Source: Marinilabilia salmonicolor
GTDB lineage: Bacteria; Bacteroidota; Bacteroidia; Bacteroidales; Marinilabiliaceae
Assembly: GCF_003003035.1 (NCBI RefSeq)
Contig: NZ_PVTS01000019.1
Coordinates: 1 to 64,000 of the forward strand
DNA: 64,000 bases
Direction of reading: 5' to 3'
Shown here: one piece after another, positions 8,460 to 18,276 of the stretch
Position numbering within the stretch: position 1 is the stretch's first letter
Layout of the letters: every line of letters starts with the position of its first letter
Position numbers and translations under genes: made by a program
The notes under the pieces: model-generated
What the model saw: the letters and a program-made list of their open reading frames with translations, nothing else
What the model was told of the DNA's origin: nothing
The model's database searches: none

Positions 8460-9545
8460 ATGGCACAAGATAATTCATTGCTTGAGAAGATTGAGGCACT
8501 GCGCCTGCGATTCGAAGAGATCGGTCAAATGATTACGGATCCGGAGGTGATTTCCGACCAGAAGCGATATGTGAAGTTGAATAAGGAGTACCGGGAGCTT
8601 GAAGATATTGTAAATGTTGGAAAAGATTACAAAAATCTTCTGGAGAATATTGAGTCTTCCAGGGCAATGCTGAAAGAAGACGATGAAGAGATGCGGGCTA
8701 TGGCACGTGAGGAGCTGGACGGTTTGGAGGATGAACGCCCCAAAATGGAGGAGGAAATCAAAATGTTGCTCTTGCCGGGCGACCCCGAAGATTCCAAAAA
8801 TGCCGTTATGGAAATTCGGGCCGGAGCCGGAGGTGATGAAGCCAGTATTTTTGCAGGAGACTTGTTTCGTATGTACACAAAGTACTGTGAAAGTAAAGGC
8901 TGGAAAACCGAAGTGACTCACTACTCGGAAGGGACTTCTGGTGGATACAAGGAGGTCGTAATGAAAGTCACCGGAAACGGGGTATATGGAATTCTGAAAT
9001 ATGAGTCGGGTGTTCACCGTGTCCAACGGGTTCCTCAAACCGAAACACAGGGGCGGGTGCATACATCGGCTGCTTCAGTTGCTGTTCTTCCGGAGGCCGA
9101 GGAGTTCGATATTGACCTGAAACAAGAGGATATCCGGAAAGATACTTATTGTTCATCCGGTCCGGGTGGTCAGTCTGTAAACACCACTTATTCGGCCATT
9201 CGGTTAACACACATCCCGACCGGTATTGTGGTGACCTGTCAGGATCAGAAGTCGCAGCTCAAGAACCTGGATAAGGCGATGACTGAACTGCGTACCCGGA
9301 TTTACAACCTGGAGTATCAGAAATATCTCGACGAGATTTCTTCCAAACGGAAAACTATGGTTTCCACGGGTGACCGCTCTGCAAAAATCAGAACCTATAA
9401 TTACCCACAGGGACGTGTTACCGATCACCGCATCAATTATACCATCTATAATTTGCCTGCAGTGATGGATGGCGATATAGGAGGAGTGATTGACAAACTG
9501 CAGATTGAAGAGAATGCAGAGCGGCTGAAAGCCAGTGAGATGTAA
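8460..9545 (+). CDS. prfA: Peptide chain release factor 1
   Basis: 361 residues, the normal RF1 length. Recognises UAA and UAG in the ribosomal A site and triggers peptidyl-tRNA hydrolysis. It carries the universal GGQ motif in 'SSGPGGQSVNTTYSA', whose Gln is the methylation target, and the stop-codon reading loop 'RVPQTETQGRVHTSA', i.e. the PxT motif of RF1 rather than the SPF of RF2. The N-terminal coiled coil is at residues ~5-105. Start is ATG after an A/T-rich leader. The pyrF gene follows 78 nt later without an obvious terminator, so the two may be co-transcribed. RF1 reading of UAG matters here because two neighbouring repeat insertions leave UAG stops. Confidence 0.97.
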   Translation: MAQDNSLLEKIEALRLRFEEIGQMITDPEVISDQKRYVKLNKEYRELEDIVNVGKDYKNLLENIESSRAMLKEDDEEMRAMAREELDGLEDERPKMEEEIKMLLLPGDPEDSKNAVMEIRAGAGGDEASIFAGDLFRMYTKYCESKGWKTEVTHYSEGTSGGYKEVVMKVTGNGVYGILKYESGVHRVQRVPQTETQGRVHTSAASVAVLPEAEEFDIDLKQEDIRKDTYCSSGPGGQSVNTTYSAIRLTHIPTGIVVTCQDQKSQLKNLDKAMTELRTRIYNLEYQKYLDEISSKRKTMVSTGDRSAKIRTYNYPQGRVTDHRINYTIYNLPAVMDGDIGGVIDKLQIEENAERLKASEM

Positions 9546-9623
9546 TGCAGCCTCTCAGTCTTATTTGAAGAAAAGATCAGCACTAAAACATATTCAATCC
9601 GAAATAAGTAAAAATTAAATGCC

Positions 9624-10451
9624 ATGACCAGCCGGGAGATTTTTGAACAGATAAAGAAGAAACAAAGCTTCCTTTGTGTGGGACTCGACAGTGATGTGAA
9701 TAAGATACCGAGGTTTCTGTACGACACCACCGATCCTGTTTTTGCCTTCAACAAGGAGATTATTGATGCTACACACGATTTGACCGTGGCTTACAAACCC
9801 AATCTGGCCTTTTATGAAAGTATGGGAGTCAGCGGCTGGAATACCCTGGAGAAAACAGTAAACTATATCCGGTATAATTATCCTGATATATTTATTATTG
9901 CTGATGCCAAACGCGGCGATATCGGGAATACCTCAAATCTTTATGCCAAAGCATTTTTTGATGCAATGGATTTTGATGCCGTTACTGTGGCTCCATACAT
10001 GGGGGAAGATTCGGTAAAGCCGTTTCTTACTTACGTTGGGAAATATGTCATTCTGCTGGCTCTTACCTCTAACAAAGGGGCTTCCGATTTTCAGTATGTA
10101 AAAGAAAATGATGAGCGGCTTTTTGAAAAGGTAATTAATACTTCAAAGGATTGGGGAACTGAGGAAAATATGATGTATGTGGTTGGTGCTACACGTGCTG
10201 AGATGCTTCAGGATATCCGGAAAATTGCTCCCAAACATTTTCTTTTGGTTCCCGGCGTGGGAGCTCAGGGCGGAAGTCTTGCCGAAGTTGCACGCAATGG
10301 TATGAATGAGCAATGCGGATTGCTGGTCAACTCTTCCAGGGGGATTATTTTTGCCGGTGATGGTGAGGATTTTGCTCAGAAAGCCCGTGCTGCTGCCACC
10401 GAGGTTCAGCAGGAGATGGCTTCTCTTCTCAAAGAGGGGTCACTCTTATAA
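9624..10451 (+). CDS. pyrF: Orotidine 5'-phosphate decarboxylase (type 2)
   Basis: 275 residues, in the length range of the long type-2 OMP decarboxylases. Last step of UMP synthesis. '[14 protein letters not shown]' holds the substrate Asp, '[10 protein letters not shown]' the Lys, and '[14 protein letters not shown]' the catalytic DxKxxD motif; '[11 protein letters not shown]' binds phosphate near the C-terminus. The TIM barrel is complete. ATG at 9624 after an A-rich stretch. It lies 78 nt behind prfA and 125 nt before the DUF2851 gene. Confidence 0.96.
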   Translation: MTSREIFEQIKKKQSFLCVGLDSDVNKIPRFLYDTTDPVFAFNKEIIDATHDLTVAYKPNLAFYESMGVSGWNTLEKTVNYIRYNYPDIFIIADAKRGDIGNTSNLYAKAFFDAMDFDAVTVAPYMGEDSVKPFLTYVGKYVILLALTSNKGASDFQYVKENDERLFEKVINTSKDWGTEENMMYVVGATRAEMLQDIRKIAPKHFLLVPGVGAQGGSLAEVARNGMNEQCGLLVNSSRGIIFAGDGEDFAQKARAAATEVQQEMASLLKEGSLL

Positions 10452-10576
10452 TTGAATTATTTCAGTTTTATTCGTAGCTTGCATTTTAGGCTGGGGTGCA
10501 TCAAATTATTTGATGACCGGGATTTTTGTGTGGTTATATTCAAACCATCTTGAAAATCCGCAAAGCCTGTTGTTCT

Positions 10577-11860
10577 ATGAATGAAGAGTTTCTCCAGTTT
10601 CTCTGGCAATATAAATATTATAAGCCGGGGATTTTTTTTACCGACCGGAACCAACAAGTGGAGGTAATTCATCCGGGATTGCCCAACTCCAACTCAGGAC
10701 CCGATTTCTTCAATGCAAAAATTAAGCTGGATGATGTGTTGTGGGCCGGAAATGTAGAGATTCATGCCAATGCTTCAGATTGGTATAACCACAAACACCA
10801 TTTGGATTCTCTTTATGACAATGTGGTACTGCATGTGGTGTTGCGCAACGATAAGGAGATTAAAAACAGTGCCGGCAGAGTAATCCCCTGCTGGGAGATG
10901 GAGATTCCTGAAAATATAATGAGTGAGTATCAGTCGCTCAGAAAACATCAGGGCTGGATTGCATGTGAGAACAAGATCAATAAGATTTCACGGTTCGAAA
11001 TTGATGCATGGATCGAACGGATGTTGATAGAGAAGCTGGAGCAAAAAGTGTCAGGTATCGAGGCCCTTTTAGAAAACTCTCAAAACAACTGGCAGCAGGT
11101 CTTTTTTGTGGTATTGGCACGAAATTTCGGGTTTGGTCTCAATGGTGAACCATTTGAGCAACTGGCCCGACAACTTCCCTGGCAATATATTCAGAAAAAT
11201 GCTGATTCACCGGTTAAACTGGAGGCTCTGATGTTAGGACAGGCAGGTTTTTTGGAGCTGATTTTGCATGAGGATAAATATGTACAGACGTTGGTGCGGG
11301 AATACCGCCTGTTGAAGCATAAATATGCACTTCAGCCAATGTCTGCACATCTGTGGAAATTTCTTCGGATGCGACCGGGTAATTTCCCGACGGTTCGTCT
11401 GGTTCAACTGGCAGCGCTTATTTCCGGAAATCCCTTTTTGTTTGATAAACTTTTATCGTGTGAAACACTCGCTGAAGCACGAAAATTACTGGCGGTTCAG
11501 CCCTCAGAATATTGGCATAATCATTATCGCCCGGGAGTTGAAAGTCCGCCCAAATCAAAGAAAACCGGGAGTCAGACCATTAATCTTATAATTATCAATA
11601 CAGTTATTCCGATGCTTTTTGCATTTGGCAAATTGAGGGGTAATTTTGATTTGCAGCAAAGAGCCCTGGATTGGCTTTCGGAATTGCCGCCGGAAAAGAA
11701 TAATATTGTGACCGGCTGGGCGAACCCTTCCATTGGAGTCAGCGCTTTGTCATCGGCTCAAAGTCAGGGATTGGTGTATCTGAAAAGAAATTATTGTGAT
11801 CTCCGAAAGTGCCTGTCGTGCAGGTTGGGGCGCAATGTTTTGTCATTAAATTCAGAGTAA
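10577..11860 (+). CDS. DUF2851 family protein
   Basis: 427 residues from ATG 10577 (MNEEFLQFLWQYKYY), the conserved start of DUF2851. The N-terminal third carries the family block 'IHPGLPNSNSGPDFFNAKIK' and 'AGNVEIHANASDWYNHKHHLD', with conserved Asp/Glu/His residues that look like a metal or nuclease-type site. The C-terminus has two pairs of cysteines (CDLRKCLSC) that could bind zinc. DUF2851 is nearly restricted to Bacteroidota; its function is unknown. No signal peptide, so it should be cytoplasmic. An earlier in-frame start at 10526 is not supported by the family alignment I recall. Confidence 0.85.
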   Translation: MNEEFLQFLWQYKYYKPGIFFTDRNQQVEVIHPGLPNSNSGPDFFNAKIKLDDVLWAGNVEIHANASDWYNHKHHLDSLYDNVVLHVVLRNDKEIKNSAGRVIPCWEMEIPENIMSEYQSLRKHQGWIACENKINKISRFEIDAWIERMLIEKLEQKVSGIEALLENSQNNWQQVFFVVLARNFGFGLNGEPFEQLARQLPWQYIQKNADSPVKLEALMLGQAGFLELILHEDKYVQTLVREYRLLKHKYALQPMSAHLWKFLRMRPGNFPTVRLVQLAALISGNPFLFDKLLSCETLAEARKLLAVQPSEYWHNHYRPGVESPPKSKKTGSQTINLIIINTVIPMLFAFGKLRGNFDLQQRALDWLSELPPEKNNIVTGWANPSIGVSALSSAQSQGLVYLKRNYCDLRKCLSCRLGRNVLSLNSE

Positions 11861-11944
11861 AGTTAAAAATTGGTTCGCTTTTTGTTATTTTCAAAAGTGT
11901 TAAAAAGTATTTATTTTGTATCATTGAACTCAAAACATCTTGTT

Positions 11945-12529
11945 ATGAAATCTCGAATTTTAATTATTGCCGCGTTTTCTCTGATTCTGATGGGGGCCTT
12001 TTCTTCCTGTAAATCCAAGAAAAAAGTTACTGCCAAAAGTGAAATAGGAGATATTATCGAAGAACTACCTTGCGAAGACAAGGGGAAATCGGATAAGAAT
12101 TTTTTCCGGGCCAGTGCTATGTCCACCAGTGCAGATCTGAGTCTGGCCAAGGAAAAAGCGCTCTTGCTGGCCAAGCAGCGCCTGGTGACTCTTATTAATT
12201 CCAATACCAAGTCGGTAACCGACAGGTATGTGAATGAGCGTGAAATTGGTGATGCTGCAGAATTTGAGCAGAAGTTTGAAAACATGACCCGCGAAGTTGC
12301 CGATGAAACCATCAACAACATAGTGGTTACCTGTGAGAAAGCAAGTGTTACTGAAGAGGGTAAATATCACGGTTTTGTGGCTATTGAGGTACATCGCGAT
12401 GATGTATTAAAAGGAATTGACCGGAGAATTTCCAACGATGATAAATTGCAACTCGATTACGATAAGCAAAAGTTTCAGGAGATTTTTGAAGAGGAGATGG
12501 AGCAAATGGCCGAAGAGAGAGGGTATTGA
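11945..12529 (+). CDS. Hypothetical LPP20-like lipoprotein
   Basis: 194 residues from ATG 11945. The lipobox 'LMGAFSSC' is followed by a Lys-rich linker. The middle, 'STSADLSLAKEKALLLAKQRLVTLI', and the later 'VVTCEKASVTEEGKYHGFVAIEV' resemble LPP20-type proteins, in which a short alpha/beta unit converts alternating Ala/Lys helices into strands. The C-terminus is very acidic (EIFEEEMEQMAEERG). Probably anchored in a membrane facing the periplasm. No function is known to me. It stands between DUF2851 and rpsO. Confidence 0.65.
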   Translation: MKSRILIIAAFSLILMGAFSSCKSKKKVTAKSEIGDIIEELPCEDKGKSDKNFFRASAMSTSADLSLAKEKALLLAKQRLVTLINSNTKSVTDRYVNEREIGDAAEFEQKFENMTREVADETINNIVVTCEKASVTEEGKYHGFVAIEVHRDDVLKGIDRRISNDDKLQLDYDKQKFQEIFEEEMEQMAEERGY

Positions 12530-12536
12530 GAATACG

Positions 12537-12588
12537 GGTTGAGGTTAAGAGAAATTTATGCGTGTAGATGCTCAACCTCAGTCTTTTT
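12537..12588 (+). terminator. Terminator after lipoprotein gene
   Basis: GGTTGAG (12537-12543) pairs with CTCAACC (12571-12577) across a 27-nt loop and is followed by a run ending in five T. Stem is short, loop long. Confidence 0.5.
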
Positions 12589-12629
12589 AATCTTTTGCCA
12601 GGCATTTGCAAAAAACTATAAACGACCTG

Positions 12630-12661
12630 TTTGCAGGTTTTTAAATTATTCCATATCTTTG
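12630..12661 (+). promoter_or_regulatory. Promoter of rpsO
   Basis: TTTG (12630-12633), a 20-nt spacer and TATCTTTG (12654-12661): a textbook Bacteroidota sigma-ABfr promoter. Transcription should begin near 12668, about 30 nt before the rpsO ATG. Confidence 0.8.
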
Positions 12662-12697
12662 CGGCCTATTTGTAAACCATATATTTAATTAGATCGT

Positions 12698-12967
12698 ATG
12701 CATCTGACAAAAGAAGAAAAACAAGAGATCTTTGCGAAGTACGGGAAGTCGAATACTGACACTGGTTCACCTGAAAGCCAGATAGCATTATTTACCAACC
12801 GTATCGCACATTTGACCGAGCACCTGAAGGCTAATAAGAAAGACTTCAGCACCCAGTACGCACTTAAGAAGATGATTGGTAAGCGTCGAAACTTACTTGA
12901 TTATCTTAAAGCAAAAGATATTGAAAAATATCGTGAGCTGATTAAGGATCTTGGGCTCCGCAGGTAG
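12698..12967 (+). CDS. rpsO: 30S ribosomal protein S15
   Basis: 89 residues, the exact family length. Binds 16S rRNA in the platform of the small subunit. Signatures: 'YGKSNTDTGSPESQIALFT', 'HLKANKKDFSTQYALKKMIGKRR' and 'LDYLKAKDIEKYRELI', ending 'LGLRR'. It precedes pnp, the classical rpsO-pnp order found in many bacteria, but here each gene has its own promoter and a terminator stands between them. Confidence 0.98.
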   Translation: MHLTKEEKQEIFAKYGKSNTDTGSPESQIALFTNRIAHLTEHLKANKKDFSTQYALKKMIGKRRNLLDYLKAKDIEKYRELIKDLGLRR

Positions 12968-12989
12968 GTCAAAAAAGGATAGTATCAGA

Positions 12990-13026
12990 AAGGCAGTTCC
13001 CTCCCGGGAATTGCCTTTTTGTTTTT
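12990..13026 (+). terminator. Terminator after rpsO
   Basis: AAGGCAGTTCCC and GGGAATTGCCTT form a stem around a TCCC loop, followed by a T-rich run. Confidence 0.85.
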
Positions 13027-13096
13027 GTTTATCCTCGTTTTCAAGCACATTTTGAAAAAAAGTGATGTTTCCGGGCGATGGGTGGCAGATATTATC

Positions 13097-13104
13097 TATC
13101 TTTG
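13097..13104 (+). promoter_or_regulatory. -7 box for pnp
   Basis: TATCTTTG matches TAnnTTTG; predicted start near 13111, 34 nt before the ATG. No convincing TTTG at -33. Confidence 0.5.
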
Positions 13105-13144
13105 GAGTTGATTAAGAGATTGTAAGAAAAATAGAAATTTATTT

Positions 13145-15268
13145 ATGATTAAGCCGATTGAAAAAAGTATTGACCTCGGTGATGGAAGGTCAATTGTAAT
13201 TGAAACTGGAAAGTTGGCCAAGCAGGCCGACGGATCGGTCGTTGTTAGAATGGGCAATACGTATTTGCTCGCTACCGTGGTTTCTGCTAAAGAAGCGAAA
13301 CCTGATGTCGATTTTATGCCACTTTCTGTGGACTACAGAGAGAAGTATTCTGCCATAGGGCGTTTCCCCGGAGGTTTTCTTAAGCGGGAAGGTCGTCCTT
13401 CTGATTTCGAAATTCTTGTTTCGAGGTTGATTGACAGAGCTTTGAGGCCACTTTTCCCGGAGGATTATCATGCCGATACTTTTGTGAATGTGAGTCTTAT
13501 ATCTGCTGATAATGAAAGTGTCCCTGACTCTCTTGCCGGTCTTGCGGCCTCTGCTGCATTGACTATTTCCGATATTCCTTTCGCCGGACCTATTTCCGAA
13601 GTGAGGGTAGCTCGTGTTAACGGGGAATTGAAAATTAACCCTTCTGCATCAGAAATGAAAGAGGCCGATCTTGAAATAATGGTGGCCGCTTCGATGGATA
13701 ATATTATGATGGTGGAAGGTGAGATGAAGGAGGTTTCTGAAGCTGAGCTTTTGGAAGCCATGAAATTTGCCCATGACGCCATCAAGGTACAGTGTGCAGC
13801 TCAGATTGAACTTGCCGAAATGGTCAACGTTACGAAACGTGAATATTCGCACGAAGTCAACGATGAGGAGCTGCGTAAAAAAGTTTGGGATGCTACTTAT
13901 GAAAAGGCTCGTGAAGTTGCCCGTTCTGCAAATCCCAATAAGCATGAACGTCTGGACGGATTCGCTTCTATCGTTGATGAATTTATTGAGAGCAATTATG
14001 ATGCAGAAGAGGACGAAATTCCTACCACTCTGATCAAAAAATATTTTCACGATGTGGAAAAAGATGCTGTTCGCCGGGTAATGCTGGATGAGAATGTTCG
14101 TCTTGATGGCCGGGCAATGGATGAAATTCGTCCCATCTGGTGTGAAGTGGATTGTATCCCCGGACCACATGGTTCAGCCATTTTTACTCGTGGAGAAACA
14201 CAGTCTTTAACTACTGTTACCCTTGGTTCCAAACTGGATGAAAAACTGGTGGATGATGTACTCTACAAAGGGTATGACAGATTTTTATTACATTATAATT
14301 TCCCTCCTTTTTCTACCGGGGATGCCAAGCCTTACAGAGGTGTAGGCCGTCGTGAGATAGGACATGGTAACCTGGCTCACAGAGCTCTTAAAGGGATGTT
14401 GCCCGATGAAACACCTTATGTGATCAGGGTTGTCTCTGACATTCTGGAATCAAATGGTTCTTCATCTATGGCCACCGTTTGTGCCGGTACAATGGCTTTG
14501 ATGGATGCCGGTATCCCTTTCAAGAAGCCTGTTTCGGGTATCGCTATGGGATTGATTACCGATAAGGACAGTGATAAGTATGTGGTGCTTTCAGATATCC
14601 TTGGCGACGAGGACCACCTTGGAGACATGGACTTCAAAGTTACCGGTACCGTTGATGGTATTACTGCTACCCAGATGGACATAAAAGTGGACGGATTGTC
14701 GTATGAAGTGCTGGAAAAAGCACTTGAACAGGCTCGTCGCGGACGTCTTCACATTTTGGATAAAATCACTGAAACCATCAGTGAGCCACGTGAAGACTAT
14801 AAACCACACGCTCCTCGTATTGTTACCCTGAGGATTCCTAAGGATATGATTGGTGCTGTAATCGGACCAGGTGGAAAGATTATTCAGGAAATTCAGGCCG
14901 AAACCAATACCAGTATCTCCATCGACGAAGATGAGAAGAATGGTATTGTAGGTATTTCTGCCAGCGATAAGGATGCTATTGATAAGGCATTGAACCGTAT
15001 CAAAGGCATTGTTGCTGTCCCAGAGGTAGGCACCGTTTACACCGGAAAAGTAAAATCGATTGTTCCTTTTGGTGCATTTGTGGAAATTCTTCCCGGAAAA
15101 GACGGTTTGTTGCATATTTCTGAAATTGAGTGGCGTCGTCTCGAAAAAGTGGAGGATGTTCTCAAAGAAGGAGATATGGTTGAGGTGAAACTGATTGACG
15201 TGGATCAGCGTTCAGGTAAACTGAAGCTGTCCCGTAAAGTATTGCTTCCCCGCCCCGAGCGTAACTAG
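13145..15268 (+). CDS. pnp: Polyribonucleotide nucleotidyltransferase
   Basis: 707 residues. Phosphorolytic 3'-5' exoribonuclease of mRNA decay. Two RNase PH domains (~1-220 and ~310-545) are joined by a helical domain; '[20 protein letters not shown]' and '[19 protein letters not shown]' mark the RNA/phosphate sites and '[16 protein letters not shown]' the catalytic acidic residues. A KH domain follows (~555-610, GxxG in 'IGPGGKII') and an S1 domain (~620-695, '[20 protein letters not shown]'). The stop codon TAG takes its AG from the terminus of repeat R3; the uninterrupted site would read TAA. Its terminator lies beyond R3 at 15518. Confidence 0.98.
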   Translation: MIKPIEKSIDLGDGRSIVIETGKLAKQADGSVVVRMGNTYLLATVVSAKEAKPDVDFMPLSVDYREKYSAIGRFPGGFLKREGRPSDFEILVSRLIDRALRPLFPEDYHADTFVNVSLISADNESVPDSLAGLAASAALTISDIPFAGPISEVRVARVNGELKINPSASEMKEADLEIMVAASMDNIMMVEGEMKEVSEAELLEAMKFAHDAIKVQCAAQIELAEMVNVTKREYSHEVNDEELRKKVWDATYEKAREVARSANPNKHERLDGFASIVDEFIESNYDAEEDEIPTTLIKKYFHDVEKDAVRRVMLDENVRLDGRAMDEIRPIWCEVDCIPGPHGSAIFTRGETQSLTTVTLGSKLDEKLVDDVLYKGYDRFLLHYNFPPFSTGDAKPYRGVGRREIGHGNLAHRALKGMLPDETPYVIRVVSDILESNGSSSMATVCAGTMALMDAGIPFKKPVSGIAMGLITDKDSDKYVVLSDILGDEDHLGDMDFKVTGTVDGITATQMDIKVDGLSYEVLEKALEQARRGRLHILDKITETISEPREDYKPHAPRIVTLRIPKDMIGAVIGPGGKIIQEIQAETNTSISIDEDEKNGIVGISASDKDAIDKALNRIKGIVAVPEVGTVYTGKVKSIVPFGAFVEILPGKDGLLHISEIEWRRLEKVEDVLKEGDMVEVKLIDVDQRSGKLKLSRKVLLPRPERN

Positions 15269-15463
15269 TGTTTGTCTATAAAGTCCAATTTCTGCGTTGT
15301 TGCTCAAAATCTAAATTCTCATCCCGATTGTGCTTTTTGTTGGTTTTTTGTTTAAAACCTTACAAAAGCTACTTCGGGACTGCGGTTTAGATTTTTCACA
15401 CGCCTTGAATGTGAACTTTCTAGTTCAAACACGTGAGAAACGCTTAGTTTATGGACGGACACT
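15267..15463 (+). repeat. MITE-like element R3 (type A)
   Basis: 197 bp. Ends are AGTGTTTGTCTATAAAGTCC and (inverted) AGTGTCCGTCCATAAACTAAG, a terminal inverted repeat of about 18 bp with mismatches. The core has an internal inverted repeat (AAAATCTAAAT...ATCCCGA with TCGGGA...TTTAGATTTT). Flanks TAACTA and TAATTA may be a decayed target duplication. It is inserted exactly at the pnp stop codon, between pnp and its terminator. Same element as R1, opposite strand. Confidence 0.85.
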
Positions 15464-15517
15464 AATTAATCGGATTAATTTGAGGGTTCAATTGGGTTGA
15501 ATTTTCAAAATATCAAC

Positions 15518-15555
15518 AAATCCCCGGTGGAATATGTTATTCCATCGGGGATTTT
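15518..15555 (+). terminator. Terminator of pnp, displaced by R3
   Basis: AAATCCCCGGTGGAAT and ATTCCATCGGGGATTT form a 16-bp stem with one G-U pair. Without R3 it would lie about 50 nt behind the pnp stop. Confidence 0.8.
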
Positions 15556-15627
15556 GTATTTTTAGCCTGCTTTTTAATCCGGGATAGTCCCCTGTTTGTT
15601 TTGCTGAATAATCAATAATTTTAAACT

Positions 15628-16119
15628 ATGAGCCGCTACCGAACGATTCAACAGTGGTACGATATTTTGAGCAGTCGTCTTAAAGGTGCCCCGCGCGAGA
15701 GTATTAGATTTTATAGTCTTGAGGCTTTCCCGAGGCTGATGCATCATCTTGAAACGCATAAAACTGAATGCGAAGTTTGCCGTCGTCACTTTGAAACACT
15801 TGATGAGATGAGTTTTGAGCTGGGACAATGGATGAAAACAGATGCCCCTGAGATGGTAAATTTTCAGGCCGAACTGGAAGATAGCGTCCGTCATTTGCGT
15901 TCTGATCATAAAGTTTTTCCCAAAGGTTTGTGGTTGTCACGTTTTGTCTTGATGGGTATTCTGGTTGGAATCCTCGGGGCCTTGATAACCATTGTGGTGG
16001 TTGCCGGGGTTGTTATCGGGGGCGTACTTCTTACCGGTGCTTTTATTGGTATGATGGTGGGGTGGATAGCCGGTAAAAACAAAGAAAGAAAAATTAAAAA
16101 ACAGAATCGTCTTTATTAA
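15628..16119 (+). CDS. Two-TM membrane protein with His/Cys motif
   Basis: 163 residues. The N-terminal ~100 residues are soluble and contain 'HKTECEVCRRHF' (H-x4-C-x2-C), reminiscent of the zinc finger of anti-sigma factors (zf-HC2). A hydrophobic stretch of ~45 residues rich in Gly/Val/Ile (about 107-150) makes one hairpin of two membrane passes, followed by a basic tail. No sigma factor is adjacent, so an anti-sigma role is only a possibility. Gap to the next gene is 30 nt, so it is probably co-transcribed with the prolyl oligopeptidase. Confidence 0.7.
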   Translation: MSRYRTIQQWYDILSSRLKGAPRESIRFYSLEAFPRLMHHLETHKTECEVCRRHFETLDEMSFELGQWMKTDAPEMVNFQAELEDSVRHLRSDHKVFPKGLWLSRFVLMGILVGILGALITIVVVAGVVIGGVLLTGAFIGMMVGWIAGKNKERKIKKQNRLY

Positions 16120-16149
16120 TCGGTTACACCAGTATAAAATCTAAAAAAA

Positions 16150-18276
16150 ATGAACTATCGAATTCTAATTGTGTCACTGCTTGCTATGGCAACATTATTT
16201 TCCTGTAAGGATAAAGGTCCTGATACTCCGGAATATCCGGAAACTAAAAAAGTAGATACGGTGGATGTTTACTACGGAACAGAGGTTCCCGATCCTTATC
16301 GCTGGCTGGAAGATGATCAGTCGGAAGAGACGAAGGATTGGGTTCAGCGTCAGGTAAAGGTTACCAATAAGTATCTGAGCGAAATTCCCTTTCGGGACAG
16401 GCTTAAAGAGAGACTTACGGAGGTCTGGAATTATGAAAAACAGGGAACGCCTGTTCGTAAAGGGAAGTATTGGTTTTTTATGCGTAACAACGGCCTGCAA
16501 AACCAATATGTTGTATATGTGAAAGAGGGGGAAGACGGAGAAGAACGGGTTCTGCTCGATCCCAATAAATTATCCGATGACGGAACGGTAGCTTTGTCGG
16601 ATTATGCAGTTTCTGAAGATGGAACTTATATGGCCTACTCCATTTCACGAGGTGGTTCCGACTGGCGTGAAATTTATGTATTGGATGTGGCAACCGGAGA
16701 ACAACTGGATGATCACCTGGAGTGGGTTAAATTTTCCGGTATTTCCTGGATGGGAGAAAAGGGGTTTGTTTACAGTCGTTATGATGCCCCCGCTCAGGGA
16801 GAAGAGTTGACGAATGTGAATGAATTTCAACAGGTTTATTATCATCAGATTGGCGATGAGCAATCCCAAGATGAATTAATCTACAAAGATCCTGTAAATG
16901 CGTTGCGTAATTTTACTGCAGAAGTGGATGATGACAATAAGAACATTGTTCTTTCGGGAAGTGAATCAACCAGCAATAACTCATTCTTAATCAGAGAATG
17001 GAACAGTGAGGAGTGGGCGGTTGCCGATACATCATTTGAAAACAACACCGTTTATTTGGGGACGGTAAACGGAAAGTATTGGGTTCTGACTGATTTTGAT
17101 GCTCCACGTTACCGGGTAATGGCCATCAATCCTGAAAATCCGGCAATTGATCTATGGGAGGAAGTGGTTGCTGAAAAGGGAGACGTGCTGAACGGCGTTG
17201 CTCTTTCAGAAAACTACGCTGTTGCTCATTATATGGTGGATGCCGAATCCAAGCTGTTGGTCTTTGATTTTTTCGGTAAAGAGTTGTATGAGATTGAGTT
17301 GCCCGGAAGAGGTTCAGTGGGAGCTTTACGCACCACTCGCGAAGACGATGAATTGTTTTACTCCTTTGATTCATATAATGTCCCGGGGCAGGTTATTGAC
17401 TTTAATCTGGAAACCAGAGAGAGTGACATAATCTTTGAGCCGGAAGTTGATTTTGACGGAGACAACTATGAAACCAGACTGGTGTTCATTGAAGCTGAAG
17501 ACGGAGCTCAGGTGCCATTGCACATTGTCCATAAAAAAGGTATTGAACTCGATGGCAATAATCCTCTGATGCTTTACGGATACGGCGGCTTTAATGTAGT
17601 TTATTCTCCCGGATTTGATGTGCGGCTCATTCCCTGGCTTGAAAACGGCGGCGTTTATGTAAATGCGCACATCCGTGGTGGAGGAGAGTATGGAGAAGAC
17701 TGGCATCAGGGCGGGACAAAGTTGAATAAACAACGTGTATTTGATGATTTTATCCTTGCTGCCGAGAAAGTGATTGAGATGGGTTATACCAATGCAGATA
17801 AAATTGCCATCCGTGGGGGCTCCAATGGTGGTTTGTTGCTCGGAGCAGTGGTGAATCAAAGGCCTGAACTGTTCCAGGTTTCTTTGCCTGCAGTAGGTGT
17901 AATGGATATGCTTCGATATCATAAATTTACTATTGGCTGGGCCTGGGCCGGAGATTACGGTCGCAGCGATGAGAGCGAGGAGATGTTCCGTTATTTATAC
18001 GGATACTCGCCCGTTCATAATATCAAATCTGGGGTAGATTATCCTGCTACTCTTGTTTTTACTGCTGATCATGACGACCGTGTAGTACCTGCACATTCGT
18101 TTAAGTACATTGCTACCCTGCAGGAAAAATACAAAGGAGAGAATCCCGTGCTTATCAGAATTGAAACGAAAGCAGGTCATGGAGCAGGAAAACCGGTTTC
18201 CAAACAGATCGAGGAGGTTGCCGATATGTATGCATTTACATTTTACAATATGGGGCTGGAACCATATAATTGGTAA
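16150..18276 (+). CDS. Prolyl oligopeptidase (S9A) lipoprotein
   Basis: 708 residues, normal for S9A. Signal with lipobox 'MATLFSC', so it is membrane-anchored in the periplasm or at the cell surface. N-terminal 'VPDPYRWLEDDQSEETKDWV' is typical of the family. A seven-bladed propeller (~75-420) filters peptides. The C-terminal alpha/beta hydrolase domain has the Ser in 'RGGSNGGLLLG', the Asp in 'TADHDDRVVP' and the His in 'TKAGHGAGKP'. Cleaves short peptides after proline. ATG at 16150 follows an A7 run. Probably in an operon with the two-TM protein upstream. Confidence 0.93.
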   Translation: MNYRILIVSLLAMATLFSCKDKGPDTPEYPETKKVDTVDVYYGTEVPDPYRWLEDDQSEETKDWVQRQVKVTNKYLSEIPFRDRLKERLTEVWNYEKQGTPVRKGKYWFFMRNNGLQNQYVVYVKEGEDGEERVLLDPNKLSDDGTVALSDYAVSEDGTYMAYSISRGGSDWREIYVLDVATGEQLDDHLEWVKFSGISWMGEKGFVYSRYDAPAQGEELTNVNEFQQVYYHQIGDEQSQDELIYKDPVNALRNFTAEVDDDNKNIVLSGSESTSNNSFLIREWNSEEWAVADTSFENNTVYLGTVNGKYWVLTDFDAPRYRVMAINPENPAIDLWEEVVAEKGDVLNGVALSENYAVAHYMVDAESKLLVFDFFGKELYEIELPGRGSVGALRTTREDDELFYSFDSYNVPGQVIDFNLETRESDIIFEPEVDFDGDNYETRLVFIEAEDGAQVPLHIVHKKGIELDGNNPLMLYGYGGFNVVYSPGFDVRLIPWLENGGVYVNAHIRGGGEYGEDWHQGGTKLNKQRVFDDFILAAEKVIEMGYTNADKIAIRGGSNGGLLLGAVVNQRPELFQVSLPAVGVMDMLRYHKFTIGWAWAGDYGRSDESEEMFRYLYGYSPVHNIKSGVDYPATLVFTADHDDRVVPAHSFKYIATLQEKYKGENPVLIRIETKAGHGAGKPVSKQIEEVADMYAFTFYNMGLEPYNW

